DNA from: Alphaproteobacteria bacterium | GTDB taxonomy: Bacteria > Pseudomonadota > Alphaproteobacteria > Sphingomonadales > Sphingomonadaceae | Length of the DNA stretch: 31,948 nucleotides | Assembly (NCBI GenBank): GCA_020249025.1 | Contig: JADCGM010000171.1 | Coordinates: 1 to 31,948, forward strand | Reading direction: 5' to 3' | Part shown: one piece after another, positions 1 to 5,901 of the stretch | Layout: the number at the start of each line of letters is the position of its first letter | Position numbering within the stretch: the stretch's first letter is position 1 | Translations under genes and position numbers: made by a program | The notes under the pieces: generated by a model | Seen by the model: the letters and a program-made list of their open reading frames with translations, nothing else | Databases searched by the model: none | What the model was told of the DNA's origin: nothing

Positions 1-4
1 ATGC

Positions 5-79
<75 letters not shown>

Positions 80-91
80 CTAAGCCTGATT

Positions 92-120
92 TTCCTAGGG
101 TTTGAGCGACTTCCGGTCAA
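92..120 (-). promoter_or_regulatory. Promoter of the tRNA-Thr gene
   Basis: On the minus strand there is a TTGACC -35 hexamer (115-120), a 17-bp spacer and a TAGGAA -10-like hexamer (92-97). The start site would fall about 6 nt before the mature tRNA 5' end. TTGAC with 17-bp spacing is typical of strong alphaproteobacterial stable-RNA promoters. Its position suggests that host sequence extends to at least about 120 and that any prophage junction lies to the right of this. Confidence 0.6.
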
Positions 121-218
121 CGCATGATGCGAACAATGCGCAAACGGCATCGGTTCGCGAAGGCACACAAGGGGGCACAGTTTGTGCCCGGTCCGTTCTC
201 ACGCTAGACCGCCCATCG

Positions 219-353
219 ATGGCGACCGCAAACACTCCCGAAGCGGAGGCCGCACTGGCGGCCGCCATGGCCCGTGCCGGCATCAAGCCAGCTGCCCGCA
301 AGCCGATCGGCGGTACGCAACGCAACTGGACGCTTGCTCCCCGGCCGTGCTGA
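219..353 (+). CDS. Small hypothetical protein (44 aa)
   Basis: This is a short plus-strand frame starting MATANTPEAEAALAAAMARA, Ala-rich and then basic (KPAARKP), with no family I recognise. I chose the ATG at 219 because the upstream part of the open frame looks non-coding. The Shine-Dalgarno match is weak. Its TGA overlaps the GTG start of the next frame (GTGCTGA), which suggests translational coupling and supports both frames being real. It could belong to the host flank or be a terminal prophage accessory gene. Composition alone cannot exclude a chance frame in GC-rich DNA. Confidence 0.35.
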   Translation: MATANTPEAEAALAAAMARAGIKPAARKPIGGTQRNWTLAPRPC

Positions 354-604
354 ACGATCAGCTCTATCCCGAGATCCCTGATGGCTTGCCGACCGAGCAG
401 CTGCAGGCACTTTGCCGGCGCTGGTCGACCTTTCGTGTTCAAATCCGGCGCGACGGCGACCTGGTCACCTGCCAAGCCGGGACTGACGACTGCCGGCCGA
501 AGTGGTCATCGCCAATCAAGGATGGCGACGTCCAGGCCGCGCGCCAGCGGGCAGCAAAGCACGCGGTCGACTACTGGCGCGGCGCTACGATCAGAGCCCA
601 CTGA
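347..604 (+). CDS. Small hypothetical protein (85 aa), coupled to the preceding frame
   Basis: It starts at a GTG overlapping the preceding stop codon and reads LNDQLYPEIPDGLPTEQL, followed by a balanced, globular-looking sequence (TFRVQIRRDGDLVTCQAG, then DVQAARQRAAKHAVDYWRG). The amino-acid mix is more protein-like than the surrounding shadow frames. It has no TM segment or signal peptide and I recognise no domain. It converges with the minus-strand D12 methyltransferase, and the two 3' ends overlap by 14 bp (591-604). Its orientation is opposite to the phage late genes, so it may be a terminal accessory gene or host-flank gene. Confidence 0.45.
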   Translation: MLNDQLYPEIPDGLPTEQLQALCRRWSTFRVQIRRDGDLVTCQAGTDDCRPKWSSPIKDGDVQAARQRAAKHAVDYWRGATIRAH

Positions 605-1451
605 ACAGCCCGCGGCCCGAAGGCTCGTCGAGCGCCTCCTGCGGAAGGTTCGAGATGATGAGCTCGCCAAAGGCCCGGCCTTCCCCGAGCATCCTCGTCG
701 CGATGTGGTAGACGACGTCGACCTCACGCATCGCAAAGCCGTCGAAGATCTCCCGCACCTCAGGCCGGTCATTGATCGACAGGATGAAGCACCCCTTCAG
801 CTCGCGCAGCTGGGCTGCCATCCGGGCAAAGTCGTCGGGCGAGAAGACGCCGTCCCCATAATCATCCTCGCAGCCCCAGTAAGGCGGATCGAGATAGAAA
901 AGGGTGTCGGCGTGATCGTACTTCGTGATGAAGACGTCGTAGCCCAGGCACTCGATCGTCACGCTCGACAACCGCGTGTGTGCCGCCTCGAGCATCGGGA
1001 CGAGCTTCGTCAGATCGAAGCCGGCCTGTGACCGGACGTCGACGCCGAAGGTGCGGCCCTTCACCTTCCCGCCCCAAGCAAGGCGCTGCAGGTAGAGGAA
1101 CCGCCCAGCCCGCTCGAGGTCCGTGCGGGTTGCAGGATCGACCTGCATCAGCCGCTCGAACTCGGCCCGCGAGGACAGCTGCCACTTCAGCGTGTCGAGG
1201 AACTGCGGATAGTGCCGCTGCAGGATCCGGAAGAGCGTCGCGACGTCGCGCGAGATGTCATTGATGACCTCGACGCTCGGCTTCAGCTCGCGGCGGAAGA
1301 ACATGCCGCCGGCGCCGACGAAGGGCTCGGCATAGCAGCGGTGAGGCACGCTCTCGATGATCGGGACGATTCGGCCTGCAAGGTTGCGCTTGCCGCCAAT
1401 GTAGCCGGCGAGGGGCAGCGCCCTGGGCGCCGGCGTGAAGCAATTCTCCAT
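591..1451 (-). CDS. D12-class (Dam-like) DNA adenine N6-methyltransferase
   Basis: This 286-aa protein fits the D12/Dam (alpha-class) methyltransferase family, which transfers a methyl group from SAM to N6 of adenine in a short DNA site. The N-terminal IGGKR (18-22) begins motif X, FVGAGG (44-49) is SAM-binding motif I, and DPPY (188-191) is catalytic motif IV; the region between fits the target-recognition part. Length is normal for the family and no key residue is missing. It is the last phage gene in the transcription direction, next to the prophage end, with no cognate restriction enzyme beside it. Likely roles are masking phage DNA from host restriction or altering host gene expression. 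The ribosome site before the start is weak. Confidence 0.9.
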   Translation of the reverse strand: MENCFTPAPRALPLAGYIGGKRNLAGRIVPIIESVPHRCYAEPFVGAGGMFFRRELKPSVEVINDISRDVATLFRILQRHYPQFLDTLKWQLSSRAEFERLMQVDPATRTDLERAGRFLYLQRLAWGGKVKGRTFGVDVRSQAGFDLTKLVPMLEAAHTRLSSVTIECLGYDVFITKYDHADTLFYLDPPYWGCEDDYGDGVFSPDDFARMAAQLRELKGCFILSINDRPEVREIFDGFAMREVDVVYHIATRMLGEGRAFGELIISNLPQEALDEPSGRGLFSGL

Positions 1452-1571
1452 TTACTATTTCCCACGACATTCCCCTCTGCCCGGGTACCGGGTGCGGGGC
1501 GGCCAGACTTGGCCAGTTGAAGCCGTGGCGGGTGCATACCGTCAGTTCGCCGCATGCCAGTGCGGCGGCCC

Positions 1572-1593
1572 CCGCCGGCCGTTTGGCCGGCGG
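1572..1593 (-). terminator. GC-rich hairpin between small membrane gene and methyltransferase
   Basis: This is a 9-bp perfect stem (CCGCCGGCC paired with GGCCGGCGG) with a GTTT loop, in the 173-bp gap after the small membrane protein gene. No T-run follows on the minus strand, so it would be a weak terminator or an mRNA-stabilising hairpin. Confidence 0.45.
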
Positions 1594-1624
1594 AGGACTT
1601 GAACGCGATCGGAACTGGCGAAGC

Positions 1625-1843
1625 TCAGTCGTGCTCGCCGGCCGCGATCTCGGCCTTGATCGTCTTCTTCTCCTTGCGAGCGATCAGCGCGCCGCCGACG
1701 ACGGCCGCGCCGAGGTTGATCGCCATCGCATGCGCCGGGAAGAGCGACGACAAAACGACGGCGGCCACCGGCGCGCCGCCAGCGCCAGCGATCGTCGACG
1801 GCTCGATCAGGCGACGGCCGAGCTTCTTGAGGAACTTTGACAT
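1625..1843 (-). CDS. Small membrane protein, possible holin
   Basis: This 72-aa protein has a very basic N terminus (MSKFLKKLGRRLIEP), a hydrophobic Ala/Val/Gly-rich central stretch (about residues 18-54, enough for one or two membrane segments) and a charged tail (ARKEKKTIKAEIAAGEHD). That layout is common in small phage membrane proteins, including holins. I chose the ATG at 1843 because GGGAG sits 5 nt upstream; another ATG lies 12 nt further out without that support. It would follow the endolysin in the lysis region, but an IS1595-type transposon now separates them. No sequence motif proves a holin, so that call is contextual. Confidence 0.6.
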   Translation of the reverse strand: MSKFLKKLGRRLIEPSTIAGAGGAPVAAVVLSSLFPAHAMAINLGAAVVGGALIARKEKKTIKAEIAAGEHD

Positions 1844-1901
1844 ATGGACTCCCATGGCTCAGGCCGCGCGGAGCCGACCCGGCGCGCGGTCAAGTATCCC
1901 G

Positions 1902-1914
1902 ATGGTCGGAGGGA
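1902..1914. repeat. Left direct repeat flanking the transposon
   Basis: ATGGTCGGAGGGA occurs here and again at 4435-4447, just outside the transposon. The target-site duplication is probably the first 8-9 bp (ATGGTCGG or ATGGTCGGA); the remaining GGGA would be the transposon's left tip matching the right flank. IS1595-family elements usually duplicate 8 bp. Confidence 0.8.
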
Positions 1915-1934
1915 TCTATATACATTCGTGACCC
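1911..1934 (+). repeat. Left terminal inverted repeat of the transposon
   Basis: The 24-bp end starts GGGATCTATATA and finishes GTGACCC. It matches the right end (4411-4434, read inward) at 17 of 24 positions, with the blocks CTATATA and GTGACCC identical in both. Confidence 0.75.
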
Positions 1935-1990
1935 GTTGACGTGGGTCATTTAATCACCTATGTTGCTCTGGCGAGATTGGAGCGCATCCG

Positions 1991-2902
1991 GTGACAATGC
2001 AGTTCGACACCCTATTCCAGATGATGGCGGCGTTCCCCGACGAGCAGTCGGCGATTGACCATTTCACTGCGATCCGGTGGAAGGACGGCGCGTTCTGCCC
2101 GTTGTGCGGCTCGACGAAGGTCTATCACTTTTCGGACAAGCGCACGCATAAGTGCGGCGACTGCCGCAAGCGCTTCTCCATCAAGGTCGGCACTGTTTTC
2201 GAGGACAGCAAGATCGAGCTGCGCAAGTGGCTCATCGCGATCTGGCTGATCACGTCGCACAAGAAGGGTATCGCATCGACGACGCTCGCGAAGGACCTTG
2301 GCGTAACGCAGAAGACCGCGTGGTTCATGCTTCATCGCCTGCGCCATGCGGCCCGCACCCAGTCGTTCAGCAAGCCGCTGGATGGTGAGGTCGAGATTGA
2401 TGAGACCTACGTCGGCGGCAAGGCGCACAACCGCCACAAGGGCGACCCCAAGAACGGCCCCGGCACGTCGGGCAAGACGGGCGTAATTGGCGCTATCAGC
2501 CGAGGCGGTCAGGCTGTCGCCACAGTCATTGACCGTCCGGACACTCAGACGCTCGACAGCTTCGCCCACGCCGTTGTTTCGCCGGACGCTGCCCTTGTCG
2601 CCACCGACGAGCATTCCGGCTACCGCCACCTTGGCCGGACGTTCAACCACGGCATCGTGCGCCACAGCGCGGGCGAGTTTCGCAAGGGCGACGCGCACAC
2701 AAATTCGATCGAAGGCTTTTGGTCGCTGCTAAAGCGCCAGATCATCGGCATTCACCACTGGATCAGCCCCAAGCATCTCCAGCGCTATGTTGACGAGGCG
2801 ACTTGGCGCTTCAACCTGCGGGAGATCGCCGAAGGCGAGCGTGTGAACTCTCTTCTGGCGAGCGCCGAGGGGCGGCTTCCTTACAAGGTGCTTATCGCAT
2901 GA
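1991..2902 (+). CDS. IS1595-family (ISXO2-like) transposase
   Basis: This 303-aa transposase catalyses cut and strand transfer at the element's inverted repeats. It has an N-terminal zinc ribbon (C36, C39, C55, C58), then a helix-turn-helix-like region (about 92-120) containing KGIASTTLAKDLGVTQKTA. The RNase-H-like catalytic domain shows EIDETYVGG (first Asp, 137), TDEHSGY (second Asp, 206) and HTNSIEGFW (third catalytic position, 238-241). Length is normal and the frame is intact, so it may be active. I chose the GTG at 1991 because GGAG lies 8 nt upstream; an ATG at 1997 is possible. Its TGA overlaps the ATG of the next gene (ATGA), implying coupled translation with the cargo protein. Confidence 0.93.
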   Translation: MTMQFDTLFQMMAAFPDEQSAIDHFTAIRWKDGAFCPLCGSTKVYHFSDKRTHKCGDCRKRFSIKVGTVFEDSKIELRKWLIAIWLITSHKKGIASTTLAKDLGVTQKTAWFMLHRLRHAARTQSFSKPLDGEVEIDETYVGGKAHNRHKGDPKNGPGTSGKTGVIGAISRGGQAVATVIDRPDTQTLDSFAHAVVSPDAALVATDEHSGYRHLGRTFNHGIVRHSAGEFRKGDAHTNSIEGFWSLLKRQIIGIHHWISPKHLQRYVDEATWRFNLREIAEGERVNSLLASAEGRLPYKVLIA

Positions 2903-3444
2903 ATGCTGGATCGCCTCGAAATCCTCCCTTCGCCCTAGATATGGACTTTGACGAAGCGTTACGGCGCTTTATCAAAACAGACCCGCGTGAGTTGCGCGGG
3001 GATACCGCAATGGCAACCGGGGGAGGCGCAACCCAGATGCTCACATGGTCCAAGAAGCTCTCGCAGACTGACGCCCAACAGCCGACGAGCGGTGGTATCG
3101 TTCCGTATCTCCGGCTCATCAGGGGCAGCCTGGGCAAGGAGAACTTTCAGACGTGGTTCCGAACCAATTTCTTCGACAATTTGGCATGGAAGCCCGGCAG
3201 CGTCGGCCAAGAGACCGGCGTCGAGGTTGCTGATGTGACGTTCGATGTGACGCTCAATGGCGTCAACATCGGCCAATATACGTTGATGGTTTCACACGGC
3301 CCGAATCGCCAAGTGAACAACAACACCCCCAACACTTGGCTTCATTGGGGTCCGTTGCAGCCGATCCTAAGCAAGAACAATTTCACGGGGCGTCGAGCGC
3401 TGCTTACGCGGCGTCCGGACGGCACCTACAGTCTGGCAATTTGA
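2899..3444 (+). CDS. B3-like (BfiI/NgoFVII C-terminal type) DNA-binding protein, transposon cargo
   Basis: This 181-aa protein overlaps the transposase stop codon (ATGA) and is probably translated by coupling. Residues 1-35 include an amphipathic FDEALRRFIKTDPREL segment. From about residue 48 it reads like the B3-fold DNA-recognition domain at the C terminus of PLD-type restriction enzymes such as BfiI and NgoFVII: LTWSKKLSQTDAQQPT, then LRLIRG, TWFRTNFF, W97 and a C-terminal NTWLHWGPLQPIL. No PLD nuclease motif (HxK) is present, so only the recognition half is encoded. It converges with a methyltransferase, and the 3' ends overlap by 78 bp (3367-3444). Possible roles are a sequence-specific partner of the methyltransferase, a target-site selector for the transposase, or a remnant of a restriction system. 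The fold call is from memory of family motifs. Confidence 0.65.
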   Translation: MNAGSPRNPPFALDMDFDEALRRFIKTDPRELRGDTAMATGGGATQMLTWSKKLSQTDAQQPTSGGIVPYLRLIRGSLGKENFQTWFRTNFFDNLAWKPGSVGQETGVEVADVTFDVTLNGVNIGQYTLMVSHGPNRQVNNNTPNTWLHWGPLQPILSKNNFTGRRALLTRRPDGTYSLAI

Positions 3445-4293
3445 CGCTTGGCCAGCGCTCGGTCCGACTGCCCAGCGGATCGCGGCGTCGAATTGGTCTT
3501 GGCGCTGCCATCCCACCTTGCGCGTTTCGCAGCCGCTAATCGCATGTAGCCGCTGCTCGGCGACTGCAAGGAGGTCGATCGTGCCCGCCTTGAACTCTTC
3601 AACACCATCATTGATTTCAATGCCGATGGCGTTGCGGCCTTCCGTCGCTGCGGCGACAAGGAAGCTGCCGGAGCCGAAGGCATTGTCGAGCACTAGGTCG
3701 CCGGGGTCGCTGTAGGTCCGAACCAGATACTGGCCGAGCCCGACCGGCTTCTGAGTCGAGTGATAGACGCGCCCCTCGCTTTCGGCGGTCTTGTAATAAA
3801 CTACATCGGTTGGATAGCGCCCGCCCTCCGACTTGATGTGTGCCGGCCGGAAGTCGCCGTATGAGCCGGTGAGCTGGGCCTTGCGAACGCCCTTATCGTA
3901 GGCCTCGCCTTCGCCCATCTGTGGGTTGTAGGTGGGTTGCTTGGGGTAGAAGACGCAGATGTCCTCGTGGCGACGGAGCGGCTGACGCTTCGCGTTAAGG
4001 AAGTTGGTGGGCTTCGATTTCACCCACGTGATCTTGTATTTGAACCAGTCTTCCTTGCTACAAATCAGCTTGGCCGTGAATGGCCCCTGCGAGGTGAGAA
4101 GGATCGCGCCGCTGGGCGCAAGTATGCGCTCATACTGCTGCCACAGATCGTCGAGCGGGATAAGGCTATCCCAGCGGTTCTGCGTCACACCATAAGGTAG
4201 ATCACAGAGGATCAGGTTGACCGAGCCGTCCGGCACAAACGCCAGCGCATCTAGGCAGTCCGCTTCCAGTAGCGCCACACGGGGGATAGCCAT
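3367..4293 (-). CDS. Beta-class site-specific DNA methyltransferase (N6-adenine or N4-cytosine), transposon cargo
   Basis: This 308-aa enzyme carries catalytic motif IV as DLPYG (31-35) near the N terminus, followed by HSTQKPV (178-184, motif X region) and the SAM-binding NAFGSGSF (204-211, motif I). The order IV-X-I marks the beta class. DLPY in place of DPPY is a known variant. I chose the ATG at 4293 because GAGG sits 5 nt before it; a TTG 45 nt upstream is also open. The last 55 or so residues beyond motif I look poorly conserved and overlap the antisense B3-like gene. It runs opposite to the transposase, so it needs its own promoter within the right 140 bp of the element. Methylation could protect the element or the phage, or be the modification half of a restriction-like pair. 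Confidence 0.88.
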   Translation of the reverse strand: MAIPRVALLEADCLDALAFVPDGSVNLILCDLPYGVTQNRWDSLIPLDDLWQQYERILAPSGAILLTSQGPFTAKLICSKEDWFKYKITWVKSKPTNFLNAKRQPLRRHEDICVFYPKQPTYNPQMGEGEAYDKGVRKAQLTGSYGDFRPAHIKSEGGRYPTDVVYYKTAESEGRVYHSTQKPVGLGQYLVRTYSDPGDLVLDNAFGSGSFLVAAATEGRNAIGIEINDGVEEFKAGTIDLLAVAEQRLHAISGCETRKVGWQRQDQFDAAIRWAVGPSAGQASNCQTVGAVRTPRKQRSTPREIVLA

Positions 4294-4410
4294 AACGACC
4301 TCGCTTGCCAGAGCCGAAACGTCGGCGTCGGTAAGCAAGGATAGGTTAACCCATTCTGAGCGCTAGAGAATTTTTCCCGGCGTTTTCTGAGAGTTGGTCG
4401 ATTTTCGGAT

Positions 4411-4434
4411 GGGTCACAGAGATATATAGCCACC
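4411..4434 (-). repeat. Right terminal inverted repeat of the transposon
   Basis: Read inward on the minus strand this 24-bp end starts GGTGGCTATATA and finishes GTGACCC, pairing with the left end at 1911-1934. Confidence 0.75.
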
Positions 4435-4447
4435 ATGGTCGGAGGGA
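4435..4447. repeat. Right direct repeat flanking the transposon
   Basis: This is the second copy of ATGGTCGGAGGGA, directly abutting the right inverted repeat. The sequence beyond it (4448-4556) has no gene, only a small hairpin GCCGGC-TGC-GCCGGC at 4454-4468. Confidence 0.8.
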
Positions 4448-4556
4448 AGCGGGGCCGGCTGCGCCGGCTCAAACCCATTGATTCGCTTCGGTAAGAAACT
4501 GCCGCTCGCAGCCGCGCGTTCTCCGCGCGATCCCCGAGGCAGTGGGATCGTGTCGT

Positions 4557-4592
4557 GCGGGCCGCGCCGCACCCCCTAAGGGCGCGGCCCGC
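4557..4592 (-). terminator. Strong hairpin downstream of the endolysin
   Basis: This is a perfect 12-bp GC stem (GCGGGCCGCGCC at 4557-4568 with GGCGCGGCCCGC at 4581-4592) and a 12-nt loop, 18 nt after the endolysin stop codon. No T-run follows on the minus strand, so it may slow or protect transcripts rather than act as a classic intrinsic terminator. Confidence 0.6.
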
Positions 4593-4610
4593 TAGTCCGT
4601 TTGAGTCGCC

Positions 4611-5117
4611 TCAGGCGAGCTCGAAGTGAGGACTGTCGCTTTCACCGCGCTCGCGCGGCTTGCCATCCTTGTCCCAGTCAGCGCCCCAGCGAACACTGAC
4701 AGGCGCATGGCCATCCTTCGCGCGGCGCTCGTTGACGATCGCGGTCGCCTTCTCGATCGCCTTGGCGACCAGATCGAACGGCTTCGTCTCCTTCCAGTCG
4801 TAGGGCGCAGGAAGGAGGTCGACAGCGTGACCGTAGCCGTCGGCCTGCTTTACGTGCTTCGAGGCCAGCGGATCGCGGAGCCAGGTCACGCGCGCCTCGC
4901 CCGGCCGAGCGTACTTTTCGGGCACGCCCATAGCCCGGCAGTGCGCCGCGGTGCGCCCCTTTCCGAAGTACTCCCAGCACTTCTCGCGGGTGCGGACACC
5001 CTCGACGACCATGAAGTCGACCTCGCTGACGCCGATCGCCGTCTCGACGATCTCGACCAGGACCGGATGCACGTCAGTCAGACGCTTCTTGGACTTCTCG
5101 CTCAGTACGAAAGCCAT
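4611..5117 (-). CDS. Endolysin, M15 (VanY/T5-like) L-alanyl-D-glutamate or D-Ala-D-Ala peptidase
   Basis: This 168-aa enzyme would cut the peptide stems of host peptidoglycan to release virions. The zinc-peptidase motifs are visible: SKH (86-88) and GYGHAVD (94-100), giving the SxH...D signature with a slightly expanded spacing, and a C-terminal DSPHFEL (161-167) with the third metal ligand His164. There is no signal peptide, so it would need a holin-like partner to reach the wall. The start is supported by GGGAGAG 4 nt upstream. It lies after a TM/coiled-coil protein and a 51-aa protein, separated from them by an intrinsic terminator, and is followed by a hairpin and then the transposon. Family membership is clear; the exact bond cut is not. 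Confidence 0.92.
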   Translation of the reverse strand: MAFVLSEKSKKRLTDVHPVLVEIVETAIGVSEVDFMVVEGVRTREKCWEYFGKGRTAAHCRAMGVPEKYARPGEARVTWLRDPLASKHVKQADGYGHAVDLLPAPYDWKETKPFDLVAKAIEKATAIVNERRAKDGHAPVSVRWGADWDKDGKPRERGESDSPHFELA

Positions 5118-5131
5118 CGTTCTCTCCCATG

Positions 5132-5155
5132 AAAAAGGGCGGCCTGAGCCGCCCT
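5132..5155 (-). terminator. Rho-independent terminator before the endolysin
   Basis: On the minus strand an 8-bp stem (AGGGCGGC paired with GCCGCCCT, TCAG loop) is followed by a T-run (TTTTTC). It lies just upstream of the endolysin ribosome site, so only part of the late transcript would reach the endolysin, or read-through needs antitermination. Confidence 0.75.
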
Positions 5156-5180
5156 GCTGATCTCTCGATTTTGCGGCCCG

Positions 5181-5336
5181 TCAGGCCTTGGGCTCGACGT
5201 CTCGCGCTAGCGCCAACGGGCGCTCGATCTGCCCGAGCTTGGCCATCGCATCGGCGATGCCCTTGCCGATCGGAGCGCGGGTGCCGTCGACGAACGCCTT
5301 GGCCAGATGACGGCCGACTTCCTTGCGATCGCTCAT
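5181..5336 (-). CDS. Small hypothetical protein (51 aa) in the lysis region
   Basis: The start overlaps the preceding stop codon (ATGA at 5333-5336), so translation is probably coupled to the TM/coiled-coil gene. The protein is MSDRKEVGRHLAKAFVDG..., helical and charged with a mildly amphipathic middle (IGKGIADAMAKLGQIE). It has no signal peptide, lipobox or membrane segment, so an outer-membrane spanin subunit is not supported. It lies in the lysis cassette directly before a terminator and the endolysin. Its function is unknown; a regulator or partner of the upstream membrane protein is possible. Confidence 0.65.
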   Translation of the reverse strand: MSDRKEVGRHLAKAFVDGTRAPIGKGIADAMAKLGQIERPLALARDVEPKA

Positions 5337-5812
5337 CCCACGGGCTCCTCTTCGTTGTGGATCTGCGCCTCGATCGGCTCGAAGGTCCGAGCCAGCTCTG
5401 TCACCTTGTCGGCCGGCAGCTTCATCAGCTGCGCGAGCGACATGATCGAGGCCATGAAGTTCTTCAGGTCGTGCGTGCGCTGGCGCTGGACGTCGTCGAG
5501 GCGCTTGCCCATCGACGACATCTGGTTGGCGCAGTGCTGTCGCTCGCGCGCCATATCCTCGGCGTGCTTCTCGTGAGCCTGCGCGATCGCCTGCTGGTGC
5601 GCCGCGTTCTGTTCGAAGACGCCGCGTGTCAGCGTCTCGTTGAGCGCCGCCAGCGAGGTCGCGAGGCTGACCTCGGCATCGGTGTCAACCTTGCGGTCGG
5701 CACTGCTCTGGCTGCGGAAGTGGCGGACCGTTGCGAAGAACGCGGCCAGCCCTCCGCCGGCGCCCAGGAGCGAGATGAGCGCAAGAGCGAGCTGCATGTG
5801 TTCGCTGGTCAA
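5333..5812 (-). CDS. Membrane-anchored coiled-coil protein (spanin- or holin-like position)
   Basis: This 159-aa protein has one N-terminal membrane segment (about residues 8-29, LALALISLLGAGGG...) and then a long charged helical region (about 45-130, rich in Glu, Gln, Lys, Arg and Ala) likely to form a coiled coil. This is the architecture of inner-membrane spanins (Rz-like) but also of other phage lysis accessory proteins. The start appears to be TTG at 5812 behind a G-rich stretch; ATG at 5797 is an alternative that keeps the membrane segment. It is coupled by ATGA to the 51-aa gene. No outer-membrane lipoprotein partner is visible, so the spanin call is inference. Confidence 0.65.
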   Translation of the reverse strand: MTSEHMQLALALISLLGAGGGLAAFFATVRHFRSQSSADRKVDTDAEVSLATSLAALNETLTRGVFEQNAAHQQAIAQAHEKHAEDMARERQHCANQMSSMGKRLDDVQRQRTHDLKNFMASIMSLAQLMKLPADKVTELARTFEPIEAQIHNEEEPVG

Positions 5813-5840
5813 CGTGTGCCCCCCGCTGGTGGCTGATGCG

Positions 5841-5860
5841 GCCGCCCGGGTTAGGGCGGC
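5841..5860 (-). terminator. Hairpin between tail fibre and lysis genes
   Basis: This is a perfect 7-bp stem GCCGCCC/GGGCGGC with a 6-nt loop in the 89-bp gap between the tail fibre stop and the lysis cassette. No T-run is present, so it is a weak terminator or processing hairpin. Confidence 0.45.
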
Positions 5861-5901
5861 GTCAGGTTGCCGTTATGGATTGCGAGCGGTGCTGCCGCTG
5901 A

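Larger units (their letters stand above)
1911..4434 (+). mobile_element. IS1595-family transposon with B3-like protein and DNA methyltransferase cargo
   Basis: This element of about 2.5 kb is bounded by imperfect 24-bp inverted repeats (17 of 24 positions match) and a direct repeat. It contains an ISXO2-like transposase (+), an overlapping B3-like DNA-binding protein (+) and a convergent beta-class DNA methyltransferase (-). By eye it is more AT-rich than the surrounding phage, fitting separate acquisition. It sits in the non-coding gap between the endolysin terminator hairpin and the small membrane protein, so it breaks no recognisable gene but moves the last two phage genes about 2.5 kb further from the lysis genes. 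IS1595-family elements with passenger genes are known; I do not know this cargo combination from the literature. Confidence 0.85.

Noticed and set aside
5181..5336. Outer-membrane spanin lipoprotein
   Set aside because: No signal sequence or lipobox cysteine is present; only its overlap with a TM/coiled-coil gene suggested it.
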